Below, in pieces: positions 24,222-33,299 of a DNA stretch of 41,342 nt. A program made the position numbers and the translations under genes. The stretch spans positions 1 through 41,342 of the forward strand of contig JAHDRK010000025.1 of assembly GCA_018433345.1 (NCBI GenBank), in the 5' to 3' direction. The stretch comes from Syntrophobacterales bacterium (lineage in GTDB: Bacteria; Desulfobacterota; Syntrophia; Syntrophales; UBA2210). Position 1 is the stretch's first letter; the number at the start of each line of letters is the position of its first letter. The notes under the pieces were generated by a model. That model ran no database searches and was not told the origin of the DNA. It saw only the letters and a program-made list of their open reading frames with translations.

Positions 24222-25916
24222 TCAGTTCGGCGACGCTTCCGGGTCAAGGATCATTGGAGTAATGAATATAAGCAGCTCTCTCTGCTCCTGCTGGACCGAT
24301 CGGTCCTTGAAAAGCCATCCCAAAACGGGGATATCGGAAAGCCATGGAACTCCTGAACCACTTGTTATCTCTGAACTCTTATAGATACCTCCAATAACGA
24401 TGGTATCCCCGTCGTTGACGATGACGGTTGATCCGACCCTGTTCGTCACGATAGGCGGGTTTTCCAGGCCCAGTTTTTCCGCCCGTGACCAATCGGCATA
24501 GTCGTTGCCCGCGTCGATTACCATGGACAGCTTGCCCTCCACCGTGATCTGAGGAGTTACCGAAAGAGACAAAGCCGCCCGCTTGAATTGTACATCGGGC
24601 GTGCTTCCGGCTTCCTCTCTGGAAAAATAGGGAATTTCCTCGCCTTGGCTTATGGTGGCCGTTTTGTTTTCAACCGTGGTGACCTTTGGTGATGAAATAA
24701 TCTTTCCCTCTCCCTTGGTCTCCATAGCCTTCAATTGGGCGTCGAGGACGTATTTCGACGAAGCTGCGACGATACCCAACGTAGGGGTTGCACCCCGGGC
24801 AATCCCGGCGGGAAAGTTAACCGCAATGTTGTCCGCTGTAATGGCATAGGGGGCATCGACTTCCCTGTAGGTCACGTTGTCTCGGTTCGTAAGGGTATAT
24901 CCTTCGCCCATGAACACTCCAACGTTTCTGCGTCCCCAGGTATCAATGATTCCGGCACCCCACCGGACGCCAAGATCCCTGTCGAAGCTCGTGCTCACCT
25001 CGACAATTTTCGCCTCGATTGAAATTTGCCTGACCCTTCCCTCGGCAACGTATCTTTCCAAGCGTTTTTCTTCGGCTTCCCTCATTTTTTCCAAGGGCAT
25101 TACGGTTATAACCTTGCCCAGCCTGGTCATTCCCAATTCATTTATCTCCATTATTGTTTTCAAGGCCTGGTCCCAGGGAACATTTCTCATGTGGAGCGTT
25201 ACCTTCTGATTCACGTCGGGACCCGAAACGATGGAATACCCGCTCACTTCGGATATGAGGCGGAACACGCTCTTTATGCGGGCGTCCTGGCAAATGATCG
25301 ACAGCTTGTCCCCATTGAATTCAGTCGGTTCCTCTTCCTGGATCCTGAGGGCTTCTCCATCGAGATGGGCCTGGAGGAAATCATCCTGATTGAGGCCCCC
25401 CGGCGCCGTTTGAACCGCCGGGACGCGTGAACAGCGATCTTGCGAATCAAAGGAAAGAACGACAGAAGATCCGGAGGAGGTCATCCTGTATGTGACTGGT
25501 CTCACCAGGTCCATTATCACCTCCAGGCCGGGCCGGACACCACCGCCTGACCGTCTCACGGTGACTCTTCGGATAATAGAGCTTCCATCGACGACATAAT
25601 GATCCCTGGAACCCTTGGCCGGCTCCGCGCTCTTTGAAGCCAGGACCAGGGTCCTATAGTCCCGTTGCATCAGTTCTATATCCGCAGGCATGACGGAAAA
25701 CACCAAGTGGACCTCTTCCTTGCCGTTCCCCCGTTGAAACAAGACTTCCCCAAGAACGGGACGTAGCAGCTCTTCCTCGGCGGCCCGGCTGTCAGATTTT
25801 TTCCCCGCGGCATCCTCGCCGGCATCGATGACCCTCCTCTGATCCACCGCACAAGCGGCAACGAGAATAACCGCCACCGCAATCAGGCCGCGACGGGTTT
25901 TCGCCCGGTTTTTCAT
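24222..25916 (-). CDS. pilQ: Type IV pilus secretin PilQ
   Basis: PilQ forms the outer-membrane ring through which the pilus passes. The 564-residue protein has an N-terminal segment ending VAAC (C22), which fits a lipobox, an AMIN-like domain (about 60-160), an STN/N0 segment with LSIICQDARIKSVFRLISEV (about 205-225) and NVPWDQALKTIM. The secretin domain includes VTPQITVEGKLSMVID, TVIVNDGDTIVIGGIY and VPWLSDIPVLGWLFKD, ending RELLIFITPMIL. Only one AMIN region is visible, so it is shorter than Pseudomonas PilQ (about 714). It is the last member of pilMNOPQ, 20 bases after pilP. Confidence 0.93.
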   Translation of the reverse strand: MKNRAKTRRGLIAVAVILVAACAVDQRRVIDAGEDAAGKKSDSRAAEEELLRPVLGEVLFQRGNGKEEVHLVFSVMPADIELMQRDYRTLVLASKSAEPAKGSRDHYVVDGSSIIRRVTVRRSGGGVRPGLEVIMDLVRPVTYRMTSSGSSVVLSFDSQDRCSRVPAVQTAPGGLNQDDFLQAHLDGEALRIQEEEPTEFNGDKLSIICQDARIKSVFRLISEVSGYSIVSGPDVNQKVTLHMRNVPWDQALKTIMEINELGMTRLGKVITVMPLEKMREAEEKRLERYVAEGRVRQISIEAKIVEVSTSFDRDLGVRWGAGIIDTWGRRNVGVFMGEGYTLTNRDNVTYREVDAPYAITADNIAVNFPAGIARGATPTLGIVAASSKYVLDAQLKAMETKGEGKIISSPKVTTVENKTATISQGEEIPYFSREEAGSTPDVQFKRAALSLSVTPQITVEGKLSMVIDAGNDYADWSRAEKLGLENPPIVTNRVGSTVIVNDGDTIVIGGIYKSSEITSGSGVPWLSDIPVLGWLFKDRSVQQEQRELLIFITPMILDPEASPN

Positions 25917-25936
25917 AATTCTCCCCCACGCCCTTC

Positions 25937-26473
25937 TTATTCCATTCTCAAAATCCGCCTTTGTTCTTTCACCCGGCCGTCTATATCCCGCTCCTTTTCA
26001 ACGATTACGACGTGGTCCTCACCGATCTCCACCACCTTGCCTTCGTTTACACCTACCGCCGTACCCGGGAACAGATCGTAAAATTTCCCCGCTCGGTCTT
26101 CAACGACGGCCATCTTCTTTTCAGCGCTCACCACGATCCCGACAAGTCTGATCTCCTGAAGCGCAATTCGTTCGAAAGGTGTTTTGAAAACCCTTCCCTC
26201 TTCAAGTTCGGTTCCGCCAACCGCTCCCCCAGGCGATATCTCGTCCTTGGGCGGCAAAATTATGAAGGGAACGAAGGGATCAAACTCGGATGTATAAGAT
26301 TGTCGGTTCGTGGATGAAGTAGGTTCGGCGTGGGTTACGTGGATAGTTCCGGCTGCAATCGTTACAACCGCCGGCACCGCCAGGAAAAGGAAGATCAACC
26401 ACGGAGGACAACGTTGCAGGCGACCTCGTCTTTTCCTGCCGATCGAATCACAAGGGCCCGCCATCATTCTCAA
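25937..26473 (-). CDS. pilP: Pilus assembly protein PilP
   Basis: PilP links the inner-membrane PilMNO platform to the PilQ secretin. The 178-residue protein has a hydrophobic segment (PPWLIFLFLAVPAVVTIAAGT, about 23-43) and then the family's EFDPFVPFI linker. The small beta domain includes FERIALQEIRLVGIVVSAEKKMAVVEDRAGKFYDLFPGTAVG, typical of PilP. No lipobox cysteine is evident after the hydrophobic segment, unlike classical PilP, so it may be held by a transmembrane helix. Its start overlaps the end of pilO by 26 bases. Confidence 0.9.
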   Translation of the reverse strand: MRMMAGPCDSIGRKRRGRLQRCPPWLIFLFLAVPAVVTIAAGTIHVTHAEPTSSTNRQSYTSEFDPFVPFIILPPKDEISPGGAVGGTELEEGRVFKTPFERIALQEIRLVGIVVSAEKKMAVVEDRAGKFYDLFPGTAVGVNEGKVVEIGEDHVVIVEKERDIDGRVKEQRRILRME

Positions 26474-27050
26474 CCGTCTTATTCATAAACATGTACGTCT
26501 TCATGAGACATTCCGCCTCCACTATCACCGGACCGCCTCTATATTCGACGTCCGGGCCGCGTATGGATACATCAGCCACGGTGACAATCCGGTGGGAACG
26601 CGCCACCGAATCAAAGAAAGATCGCATGGAGTGATACCTTCCGCGAACGATCATTTTGACGGGAACCTCGGAGTAAAATTCTTGGGAAATCGGCGTCACG
26701 GGTTCAAAAAGGATGATGTCCAACCCCTCTACACGTGCGGCTTCGGACAAACCATTGAGAAGTGACGGGATGTCTTTCCGTTCAGGCAGCTTCGCCAACA
26801 GGATCTCCAGTTGCTCTTTCAATTCGGCGATCTCCCTTTTGTGCTGCTCGATCTGACGGGCAACCGCCTGCCGCCGGGCGATCTGGACTTCCAGAGTCTC
26901 CAGAACCTCCCCGAGGTCCGTCTTCTTCTGAAGCACCGTCCGGAGAAAGAAAAAGTGATAAAAATGAACCAGGAGCAAACACAGACCAACGGCAACAAAT
27001 ACCTTGTACCTGGGGGACAGATTTTTTAAATCGTCGACCCTTATCGCCAT
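26448..27050 (-). CDS. pilO: Pilus assembly protein PilO
   Basis: PilO is a bitopic inner-membrane protein that dimerises with PilN. The 200-residue protein has a cytoplasmic tip (MAIRVDDLKNLSPRYK), a single helix (VFVAVGLCLLLVHFYHFFFL, 17-36) and a long periplasmic coiled coil (about 50-95). The ferredoxin-like domain contains LNGLSEAARVEGLDIILFEP, PVKMIVRGRYHSMRSFFDSV and the closing VIVEAECLMKTYMF. All are standard PilO features. It begins eight bases after pilN. Confidence 0.92.
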   Translation of the reverse strand: MAIRVDDLKNLSPRYKVFVAVGLCLLLVHFYHFFFLRTVLQKKTDLGEVLETLEVQIARRQAVARQIEQHKREIAELKEQLEILLAKLPERKDIPSLLNGLSEAARVEGLDIILFEPVTPISQEFYSEVPVKMIVRGRYHSMRSFFDSVARSHRIVTVADVSIRGPDVEYRGGPVIVEAECLMKTYMFMNKTVENDGGPL

Positions 27051-27058
27051 GGTTCACC

Positions 27059-27598
27059 TTATTGTAGATTTGCGTAGATTTTAAAACTTTTCAAATCCAT
27101 CGACGCGTAAGTGATCCGGCGGCTGAAGGCGAGTTCCACCGAGGCAAAGACGGGTGACGCCTCCATCCGTTCCATCAAGAGGGCGACGGCGCCGTTGTTC
27201 CGGGCCGTCCCCTCCAGCCTTAGCATTGACCCCTGTTTCGACACGTGGGCAAACCAAACCTGTCCCTCGGGAACAGCAACCGAAAGTTCCGTCAGAAGGC
27301 GATATGCCTCGTCTCGGTTTTTCTCCAGTTCTTCTATTATACGAAGTTTCGTTTCCACCAGGGTTTTGTCCCGGCGGTATTTTTCAATGTCTCCCGTTAT
27401 CGCCCGCAGCCGTTCCAACTCGGCCTGAGACGCTTTCACTTCCTTTTCCATGGCGGATACCGTCATGGTTACGTATACATGAAACATCCCCACCGAGGCG
27501 GCGAACAACAATACCAAGGCAATGGCGGTCGCGATCCGCCGCCGTGTTTTAACCTTGAGCACCTCCTCGCGGTAAGGAATAAGGTTCATTTGTATCAT
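27059..27598 (-). CDS. pilN: Pilus assembly protein PilN
   Basis: PilN, 179 residues, binds PilM through its cytoplasmic N-terminus, which is the conserved IQMNLIPYREE (2-12). One membrane helix follows (about 23-43), then a periplasmic coiled coil (about 45-95) and a ferredoxin-like domain with YRLLTELSVAVPEGQVWFAHV and RLEGTARNNGAVALLMERME. Its ATG overlaps the pilM stop by four bases (ATGA), so translation of PilM and PilN is coupled. Confidence 0.93.
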   Translation of the reverse strand: MIQMNLIPYREEVLKVKTRRRIATAIALVLLFAASVGMFHVYVTMTVSAMEKEVKASQAELERLRAITGDIEKYRRDKTLVETKLRIIEELEKNRDEAYRLLTELSVAVPEGQVWFAHVSKQGSMLRLEGTARNNGAVALLMERMEASPVFASVELAFSRRITYASMDLKSFKIYANLQ

Positions 27599-28659
27599 AG
27601 GTCTTCCATCCTCCTAAGGGCGAGACCTACGGCTATGGACGAAAACGAGGCCATCTCGTTGAGATATTCCTCTCCGAACTTGCCCCTGTCGTACTTGAGG
27701 GATTGAAATGGATTGAACAGTTCCACGTCGCAACGCAAGCGACGTGACAGTTCATAGGCAAGGCCCGGCAACGCCGCTGACCCTCCGCTGAGAAGCGCTT
27801 TTTTGATACATATCAGGCCCGCCGAGGAAACATAAAAATCCATGGATCGTTCGATCTCTTCAATGATCGGTTCTGCAAGCGAAAGGGGGGTTACACCCTT
27901 GCAAACCTCGTCACCGTGATCGCGGGTATCGAGCTTCATCCTTTCCGCTTCGGAAAAAGAGACCCCCCGTTTTGACTGGATGGCCTCGGTCACCAGATTG
28001 CCGCCCATCAGAATGTTCCTGATAAAGAGCGACCTGTCGCCCCTGACGATATGCAGATTGGTGACGTCGGCCCCCACGTGAACGAGGGCGATCACGTCTT
28101 CATCACCAAAATCATAGTTTTCTTCGTAGGCCCTCTCCAGGGCGAATACGTCCACGTCCATCAGGACAAGGCGGAGACCGGCGCTTTCAAAAACCCGCTG
28201 ATACTTCGACACGATCTCCTTTTTCGCCGCAGCGATGATCACGTCGATTTTTTCCCTGTTGTGGTCATTTGTACCGAGTATGTGAATGTCGAAATAGACG
28301 TTCTCCAACAGATCGCCGGGAAGGTATTCATCCGCCTCATCGAGAATTAACCGGCGGATTTCCTCTTCGCTCATGTCCGGGATGGCTATCTTGTTGATAT
28401 ATACGGCAAAACCGGAAAGGGCCGTCCCTGCCGGCTTTGTCGACGTCCCCGATTCCTCCACGAGTCTCTTGATCGCATTTATAACGGCGCCGCCGTCGCT
28501 TATCAGTCCCCTCTCGAAAGCGCCCCTTTCGAGAGGAACCATTGAGCACCCGGCCAACTTGCAACCATCCGGTTCCCGCTGGATTTCAACGAGCTTCAGA
28601 GAACTGGAGCCGATATCGACACCGATCATGTTTTTCTTTTTCGAAAGCAATCCGGTCAT
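27595..28659 (-). CDS. pilM: Pilus assembly ATPase-like protein PilM
   Basis: PilM is an actin-like (FtsA-fold) cytoplasmic protein that docks on PilN. The 354-residue protein has the phosphate-1 motif GVDIGSSSLKLVEI (13-26), the ILDEADEYLPGDLLENVYFDIHIL region, the LVLMDVDVFALERAYEENY segment and the phosphate-2 region ALVHVGADVTNLHIV, followed by the adenosine motif LSGGSAALPGLAYELSRRL. Length and motifs are normal. It lies 29 bases after ftsB and heads the pilMNOPQ block; no strong promoter is seen in that gap. Confidence 0.94.
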   Translation of the reverse strand: MTGLLSKKKNMIGVDIGSSSLKLVEIQREPDGCKLAGCSMVPLERGAFERGLISDGGAVINAIKRLVEESGTSTKPAGTALSGFAVYINKIAIPDMSEEEIRRLILDEADEYLPGDLLENVYFDIHILGTNDHNREKIDVIIAAAKKEIVSKYQRVFESAGLRLVLMDVDVFALERAYEENYDFGDEDVIALVHVGADVTNLHIVRGDRSLFIRNILMGGNLVTEAIQSKRGVSFSEAERMKLDTRDHGDEVCKGVTPLSLAEPIIEEIERSMDFYVSSAGLICIKKALLSGGSAALPGLAYELSRRLRCDVELFNPFQSLKYDRGKFGEEYLNEMASFSSIAVGLALRRMEDL

Positions 28660-28688
28660 CGCAACATACCCCAGGGAAAAACCGAAAA

Positions 28689-28958
28689 CTATCTCTCATG
28701 GAAGCGGTAAACCGTTTCATCCTCCCTGATCATGCCCAGTTCCCTCCTGGCCAATTCTTCCAGGTATTCAAGATCATTTCTGAGGAGAAGGATTTCTTCC
28801 CGAAGCAGCTCGTTTTCCGCGACCAAGCGGCGGTTTTCCATCCTCAGTGATTGCAAGGTTTCCCTGCTTTCACGGAATTCCACCAGCCCCCCGTCCCCAA
28901 AGAGGATAATCAACAATATCGCCATAACGACAAGGATGATCAACCTGCCGATCTTCAT
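28689..28958 (-). CDS. ftsB: FtsB/DivIC-type septum protein
   Basis: A small bitopic protein of 89 residues with a single N-terminal membrane helix (RLIILVVMAILLIILFG, 5-21) followed by a leucine-rich coiled coil (ETLQSLRMENRRLVAENELL, about 33-52). It ends with YLEELARRELGMIREDETVYRF, the conserved LARxELGMxxxxE of the FtsB/DivIC family. In the divisome it links FtsL and FtsQ. Finding it just ahead of pilM rather than near eno is unusual, and it is probably on the same transcript as pilMNOPQ. Confidence 0.88.
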   Translation of the reverse strand: MKIGRLIILVVMAILLIILFGDGGLVEFRESRETLQSLRMENRRLVAENELLREEILLLRNDLEYLEELARRELGMIREDETVYRFHER

Positions 28959-29003
28959 GACCCCCAGCCTCGAAACCGGCTTTCCGCAACCGATTTTTAC
29001 GAT

Positions 29004-29036
29004 CGAAAGCCCGATTTACAATAAATCGCCCTTTCG
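29004..29036. repeat. Hairpin between the homocysteine gene and ftsB
   Basis: Two 15-base arms (29004-29018 and 29022-29036) pair except for two central bases, around a CAA loop; the inner stem is CGATTTA/TAAATCG. On the minus strand no T-run follows, so it is not a classical terminator. It lies in the 120-base gap that must supply any promoter for ftsB; it could be a weak terminator for the gene upstream or a regulatory stem. Confidence 0.5.
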
Positions 29037-29078
29037 GTTTTAACCGGCATTACATCAGCCAACCAATCCTCAAGGACA

Positions 29079-30248
29079 TCAGCCGGACGGAAGCAAACTC
29101 TGCGGTTCGCCAAGCAAGAACTCGCCCCTTTCAATCCACTCCTTGAGAAGGTGACAAATTTCCCGAGCCTTGTGATAACTTGACATGGGAGCGGTATCTA
29201 TCTTTTTTCCGTTCAGTTCTATGGTTCCGCTCCGCAATTGTTTGTAGGTCACCTCGCCGATGCTTTGCGCGGGACCGCTGGGATAATCGACACCATAATC
29301 ATAGACCTGAACGCGGATATCCTCATCCTTGACGGCGGTCGCCCTTGCGATTTCCTCGTTTAAGAGGGGAATTGGAATGCCGATTCCCACGTACAGAGAA
29401 ACACCGTACCCAAGTATGCTGGCCCCCACAAGCCAACGGGGACTCATTTTTTTCAAGTCGCCGATGACCGCAAGGGTCCCCGCCCCCTCCCGGGGCACAC
29501 CGTTTTCCGACCTCAGGACATTTGTCTTGTGCTGTGTCCCGTGCCACGCCACGAAACCCCTGGCACCCCCGATGAAAATGGACGTTCCAACCCCTATTGT
29601 CCTGAAATAGGGATCATTGAGCAAGGGACTCAACTGGCCCGAGGTGGAATAGGTGGCATTGGCCATGTGGGGCCTTAGAATACCCATATAGGTGTAAATG
29701 GTTCGATCAGACATGTTCACGGCGCAGTTGTAATTCTGGTAGGCATTGCGCGGATTGAAGAGAATGGCGTCCCTCAGATCTCGGATGGTTATGCTCTTTT
29801 CGAACTTGCGCGCAGGGTAACAGTCCGTCCCGTATCCTTCTACGTGAAGTTTTACAACCTTTTCCGACACGAGGTCTTCTATTACGTGGCCGCCGCCGTA
29901 ATTGAATTCCCCCGGGTGAATGCTGTTGAGGGGATCACCTTCCACCACCGCCGTCGCTCCCAGGTAGCAATCCACCGCGGCGAGACCACCATAAGCCGGA
30001 ACGTTGTTGAGCCATACCCTTGTGGCCTTGATTTTCGGTGAGGGATGGCCGAAATTGAGGAAGACACCGGACGAACACATGATACCGAAGGTCCCCGTCG
30101 TCACCACGTCTACCTTGCGGGTAGCCTCTTCGGCTCCCTCGCGCTCGACGATGTCGATGATTTCTTCCGCCGTCACCACCACGGCGGTACCTTCCCTGAT
30201 TTTCTCGTTAATCTCTTGGTAGGTTTTGGACACCTTGAATTTATTCAT
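29079..30248 (-). CDS. Homocysteine biosynthesis protein (HcyBio, PF01837)
   Basis: This 389-residue protein belongs to the DUF39/HcyBio family, which in methanogens and sulfate-reducing-type anaerobes makes homocysteine from aspartate semialdehyde and a sulfide source. Recognisable stretches are KTYQEINEKIREGTAVVVTAEE, TTGTFGIMCSSGVFLNFGHPSPKIK (conserved Cys near residue 58), GGGHVIEDLV, and IGVGTSIFIGGARGFVAWHGTQH. The usual electron-transfer partner with NIL and ferredoxin domains is not next to it. AAAGGAT stands ahead of the ATG. It follows dut by 118 bases that hold a separate promoter candidate, so it need not belong to the translation operon. Confidence 0.87.
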   Translation of the reverse strand: MNKFKVSKTYQEINEKIREGTAVVVTAEEIIDIVEREGAEEATRKVDVVTTGTFGIMCSSGVFLNFGHPSPKIKATRVWLNNVPAYGGLAAVDCYLGATAVVEGDPLNSIHPGEFNYGGGHVIEDLVSEKVVKLHVEGYGTDCYPARKFEKSITIRDLRDAILFNPRNAYQNYNCAVNMSDRTIYTYMGILRPHMANATYSTSGQLSPLLNDPYFRTIGVGTSIFIGGARGFVAWHGTQHKTNVLRSENGVPREGAGTLAVIGDLKKMSPRWLVGASILGYGVSLYVGIGIPIPLLNEEIARATAVKDEDIRVQVYDYGVDYPSGPAQSIGEVTYKQLRSGTIELNGKKIDTAPMSSYHKAREICHLLKEWIERGEFLLGEPQSLLPSG

Positions 30249-30284
30249 GGATATCCTTTCAATATTCTTTCAAATTACGGAAAA

Positions 30285-30311
30285 AATATAACAGCAAAGG
30301 GAAAAAGGCAA
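30285..30311 (-). promoter_or_regulatory. Candidate promoter for the homocysteine gene
   Basis: On the minus strand TTGCCT (30306-30311) and TATATT (30285-30290) are 15 bases apart, and TGT directly ahead of TATATT makes an extended -10. The short spacing is a weakness that an extended -10 can offset. It lies about 37 bases ahead of the start codon. Confidence 0.4.
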
Positions 30312-30366
30312 GTTTTCGCAGGATTCAGTGTGTGTCCGATGAATGATTTTACGGCCCAGGGGAAGA

Positions 30367-30840
30367 TCAAGGCCCCGTGTATCCGAAGCCCCCTTCACCG
30401 CGCGCGGTTGTTTCCAGGTCGTCCCTTTCCTGCCACATTACGCGGCACACCCGGCTCACAACCATCTGGGCCACGCGGTCGCCCCGCTTTATCCTGAATG
30501 GTTCTTGACCGAGATTTATCATGACAAGACCTATCTCTCCGCGGTAATCGGCATCTATGGTGCCCGGGGCGTTAAGGAGCGTCACGCCGTGGTTCAGCGC
30601 CAAACCGCTGCGAGGTCTTATCTGGGCCTCACAGCCGGGCGGCAGTGCCACGGCGATTCCCGTCGGTACAAGCTTTCGTTCCCCGGGAAGAAGAACCTCT
30701 TCCGAGGCGACGGCGGCGAAAAGATCCATCCCCGCCGCATCATCGGACATGTAGCGGGGAAGGGGAATGTCTTTTCCGGCGTCGATTCTCTTTACAGGCA
30801 GGTTGATCGAATCTTCGATGAAAAATTGCCGTTTCCTCAT
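30367..30840 (-). CDS. dut: dUTP diphosphatase
   Basis: Dut hydrolyses dUTP to dUMP, keeping uracil out of DNA. The 157-residue trimeric-type enzyme shows all five motifs: [10 protein letters not shown] (33-42), PRSGLAL (76-82), [11 protein letters not shown] (93-103), [10 protein letters not shown] (118-127) and [11 protein letters not shown] (146-156). In the last motif the common Ser of FGSTG is Tyr. An N-terminal extension of about 15 residues precedes the usual start, but the ATG overlaps the pnp stop (ATGA), which supports it. It is the last gene of the translation/RNA operon. Confidence 0.94.
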   Translation of the reverse strand: MRKRQFFIEDSINLPVKRIDAGKDIPLPRYMSDDAAGMDLFAAVASEEVLLPGERKLVPTGIAVALPPGCEAQIRPRSGLALNHGVTLLNAPGTIDADYRGEIGLVMINLGQEPFRIKRGDRVAQMVVSRVCRVMWQERDDLETTARGEGGFGYTGP

Positions 30841-32960
30841 TGCCCGCCGCTCTCCTCCAGGGCGTCTTTTCGGCTCAGGCGAATCTTTCCGTTCTTGTCG
30901 ATGTCGATAACCTTTACGGGCACCACGTCGCCTTCCTTCAGGATGTCAGTGACCCTCGTAACCCTCCGGTTTTCGAGTTGGGATATGTGTACCAAGCCGT
31001 CGAGCCCCGGCAATATCTCTACGAAGGCCCCGAAATCGACTATCCGCTTGACCGTTCCCATGTATATTTTCCCGACTTCCGCTTCCTCGGTGAGGGCTTT
31101 TATCATGGCGATGGCCCTCTCGGTGGCCCCCGCTTCGCTCGAAGCGATTTCCACGGTTCCATCATCCTCGACATCTATGGAACATCCCGTTTCACTTATA
31201 ATCTGGCGGATATTGATTCCTCCCTTGCCTATGACATCCCTGATCCGTTCGGGATTGATTTTAATCGTGGTGATTCTCGGCGCATACCGTGACATTTCGG
31301 AACGGGGTTCGGATATGGTTTCACACATTATTGAAAGTATGTGAAGTCGACCCTCCCTGGCCTGTAAAAGCGCCTTCCGCAGGATCTCTTCCGATATCCC
31401 GTCTATCTTGATGTCCATCTGCACGGCCGTTACGCCTTCCCTGGTGCCGCAAACCTTGAAGTCCATGTCCCCGGCGTGATCCTCATCTCCCAGGATATCG
31501 GACAGCACCTTCACCGCCTCCCCCTCCTTCAACAGGCCCATCGCTATGCCCGCCACCATGGTCTTGATGGGAATGCCGCCGTCGAGAAGCGCCAGGCTTC
31601 CTCCGCAAACCGTTGCCATCGAAGAGGAACCGTTGGACGAGAGAATCTCCGAGACAACCCGTATGGTGTAAGGGAAATCGTCGTTGGAAGGCATGACGGG
31701 CACCAACGCCCTGCGGGCCAGCACACCGTGCCCGATTTCCCGTCGCCCGGGACCTCTCAGAAACTTCACCTCTCCGACGCAGTAGGGAGGAAAGTTGTAA
31801 TGCAACATGAAAGTGCGCAGCTCTTCTCCGCTGATGTAATCGAGACGCTGTTCGTCAGCCGAGGTCCCCAGGGTCATGATGACAAGTGCCTGGGTTTCTC
31901 CGCGGCTGAAAATGGCAGAACCGTGTGTCCGTGGCAATACACCCACTTCACAGGATATCGGCCTTATGTCTTCGGGTAAACGTCCGTCGATTCTAACGTT
32001 TTCGCCTAGGATCATACTGCGGACGGCGGTTTTTTCCAGGTTCTCCAGGACCTCTCCCACCTGGAACGTCAATGCGGGCTCATCGGCGGCGATCTCGTCG
32101 ATGACTTCCCTGCGGATGGTTCGGAGTTCCTCGTGACGGCCTTTTTTCTCCTTTATGCGGTAAGCCGCCGCGATGCGAGCCTCGGCCCGTTCCTTGATCG
32201 CTTTCACAAGGTCTTCGCTTATTTCGGCAACCTCCACGACCTGTTTTTCTTTGCCCACCGCATCGCGCAGCTTATCCTGAATATCTATTACCGGTCGCAA
32301 CTCGGCCAGACCGAAACTTATGGCATCAACCAGCGAATCTTCATCGACTTCGTTCGATCCTCCTTCCACCATGACGAGGTTGATATCGTACTCTTCGTCT
32401 CCCTTGTCGCGAAGAACCTTTCTGCCGACCAGGAAGATATCCATGTCGCTCGCGTCGAGTTCGTCCATCTTCGGGTTGCAGATCAACCTGCCGTCGACCC
32501 TTGCCACCCGGACACCCGCGATAGGTCCGTTGAAGGGAATGTCCGACATGACGAGCGCCGCCGAGGTGCCCAACATCGCCGCCACATCCGGACCATTATC
32601 GCTGTCATATGAAAGAACTGTCGCAATTATCTGCGTTTCATTTCCCCATCCCTTGGGAAAAAGCGGTCTGATGGAACGGTCTATGAAACGGGAGGTGAGT
32701 GTTTCCTTCTCATTTGGTCTACCTTCACGCTTGAAAAAACCTCCGGGGATTTTCCCCGCGGCGGAGGTCATTTCCTGGTAGTCCACAGTAAGGGGAAGAA
32801 AGTCGATCCCCTCTCTCTTTGTGTCCTGGGCGACGGCGGTGACGAGAACCACCGTGTCTCCGTAACGGACATAGGCGGCACCGTTGGCCTGGGCCGCCAC
32901 GTAATTTGTTGTTATAGAAATTTCCCTGCCGGCGAATTCCGTAGCGAACACTCTGCTCAT
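30837..32960 (-). CDS. pnp: Polyribonucleotide nucleotidyltransferase
   Basis: PNPase degrades RNA from the 3' end using phosphate. The 707-residue protein contains two RNase PH domains (about 10-230 and 310-530; the second with [23 protein letters not shown] and the catalytic [20 protein letters not shown]), joined by a helical domain. A KH domain follows ([20 protein letters not shown], about 558-577), then an S1 domain ([20 protein letters not shown], about 622-641). All are standard. It follows rpsO by 30 bases, the common order. Confidence 0.96.
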   Translation of the reverse strand: MSRVFATEFAGREISITTNYVAAQANGAAYVRYGDTVVLVTAVAQDTKREGIDFLPLTVDYQEMTSAAGKIPGGFFKREGRPNEKETLTSRFIDRSIRPLFPKGWGNETQIIATVLSYDSDNGPDVAAMLGTSAALVMSDIPFNGPIAGVRVARVDGRLICNPKMDELDASDMDIFLVGRKVLRDKGDEEYDINLVMVEGGSNEVDEDSLVDAISFGLAELRPVIDIQDKLRDAVGKEKQVVEVAEISEDLVKAIKERAEARIAAAYRIKEKKGRHEELRTIRREVIDEIAADEPALTFQVGEVLENLEKTAVRSMILGENVRIDGRLPEDIRPISCEVGVLPRTHGSAIFSRGETQALVIMTLGTSADEQRLDYISGEELRTFMLHYNFPPYCVGEVKFLRGPGRREIGHGVLARRALVPVMPSNDDFPYTIRVVSEILSSNGSSSMATVCGGSLALLDGGIPIKTMVAGIAMGLLKEGEAVKVLSDILGDEDHAGDMDFKVCGTREGVTAVQMDIKIDGISEEILRKALLQAREGRLHILSIMCETISEPRSEMSRYAPRITTIKINPERIRDVIGKGGINIRQIISETGCSIDVEDDGTVEIASSEAGATERAIAMIKALTEEAEVGKIYMGTVKRIVDFGAFVEILPGLDGLVHISQLENRRVTRVTDILKEGDVVPVKVIDIDKNGKIRLSRKDALEESGGQ

Positions 32961-32990
32961 TTATTCAATTCCTCCTTGCGATTGTAACGA

Positions 32991-33257
32991 TCATCGCCTC
33001 AAGCCAAGACGCTGGACTATGTCGCGGTATCGTTCTATTTCCGTCTTTTTGAGGTAATCCAACAACCGCCGTCTCTTGCCGACGAGCTTTAAAAGTCCCC
33101 GTCGCGAGTGATGATCCTTTTTGTGTTTTTTGAAGTGCTCCGTCAAGTACTCGATACGTGCGCTGATCAGCGCGATCTGAACCTCCGGAGAACCCGTATC
33201 ATTGTCATGCTTCTTGAAAGTCTCTATAATTTCCCTTTTTCTCGTTTCGTCCAACAC
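32991..33257 (-). CDS. rpsO: 30S ribosomal protein S15
   Basis: S15 is a primary 16S rRNA-binding protein. The 88-residue sequence with [20 protein letters not shown] and [23 protein letters not shown] is unmistakable. The start codon is GTG, with AGGAG eight bases ahead; a TTG directly after it is a less likely alternative. Position between truB and pnp is the classical one. In E. coli S15 represses its own translation through a leader pseudoknot; I cannot tell if that applies here. Confidence 0.96.
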   Translation of the reverse strand: MLDETRKREIIETFKKHDNDTGSPEVQIALISARIEYLTEHFKKHKKDHHSRRGLLKLVGKRRRLLDYLKKTEIERYRDIVQRLGLRR

Positions 33258-33299
33258 CGCCTTTGCTCCTCTCTTCGCATATCTTTCAGTAGTGTTTTT

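Noticed and set aside
30343-31344. Plus-strand frame of 333 codons opposite dut and pnp
   Set aside because: Fully antisense to two intact, well-conserved genes; composition is that of a shadow.
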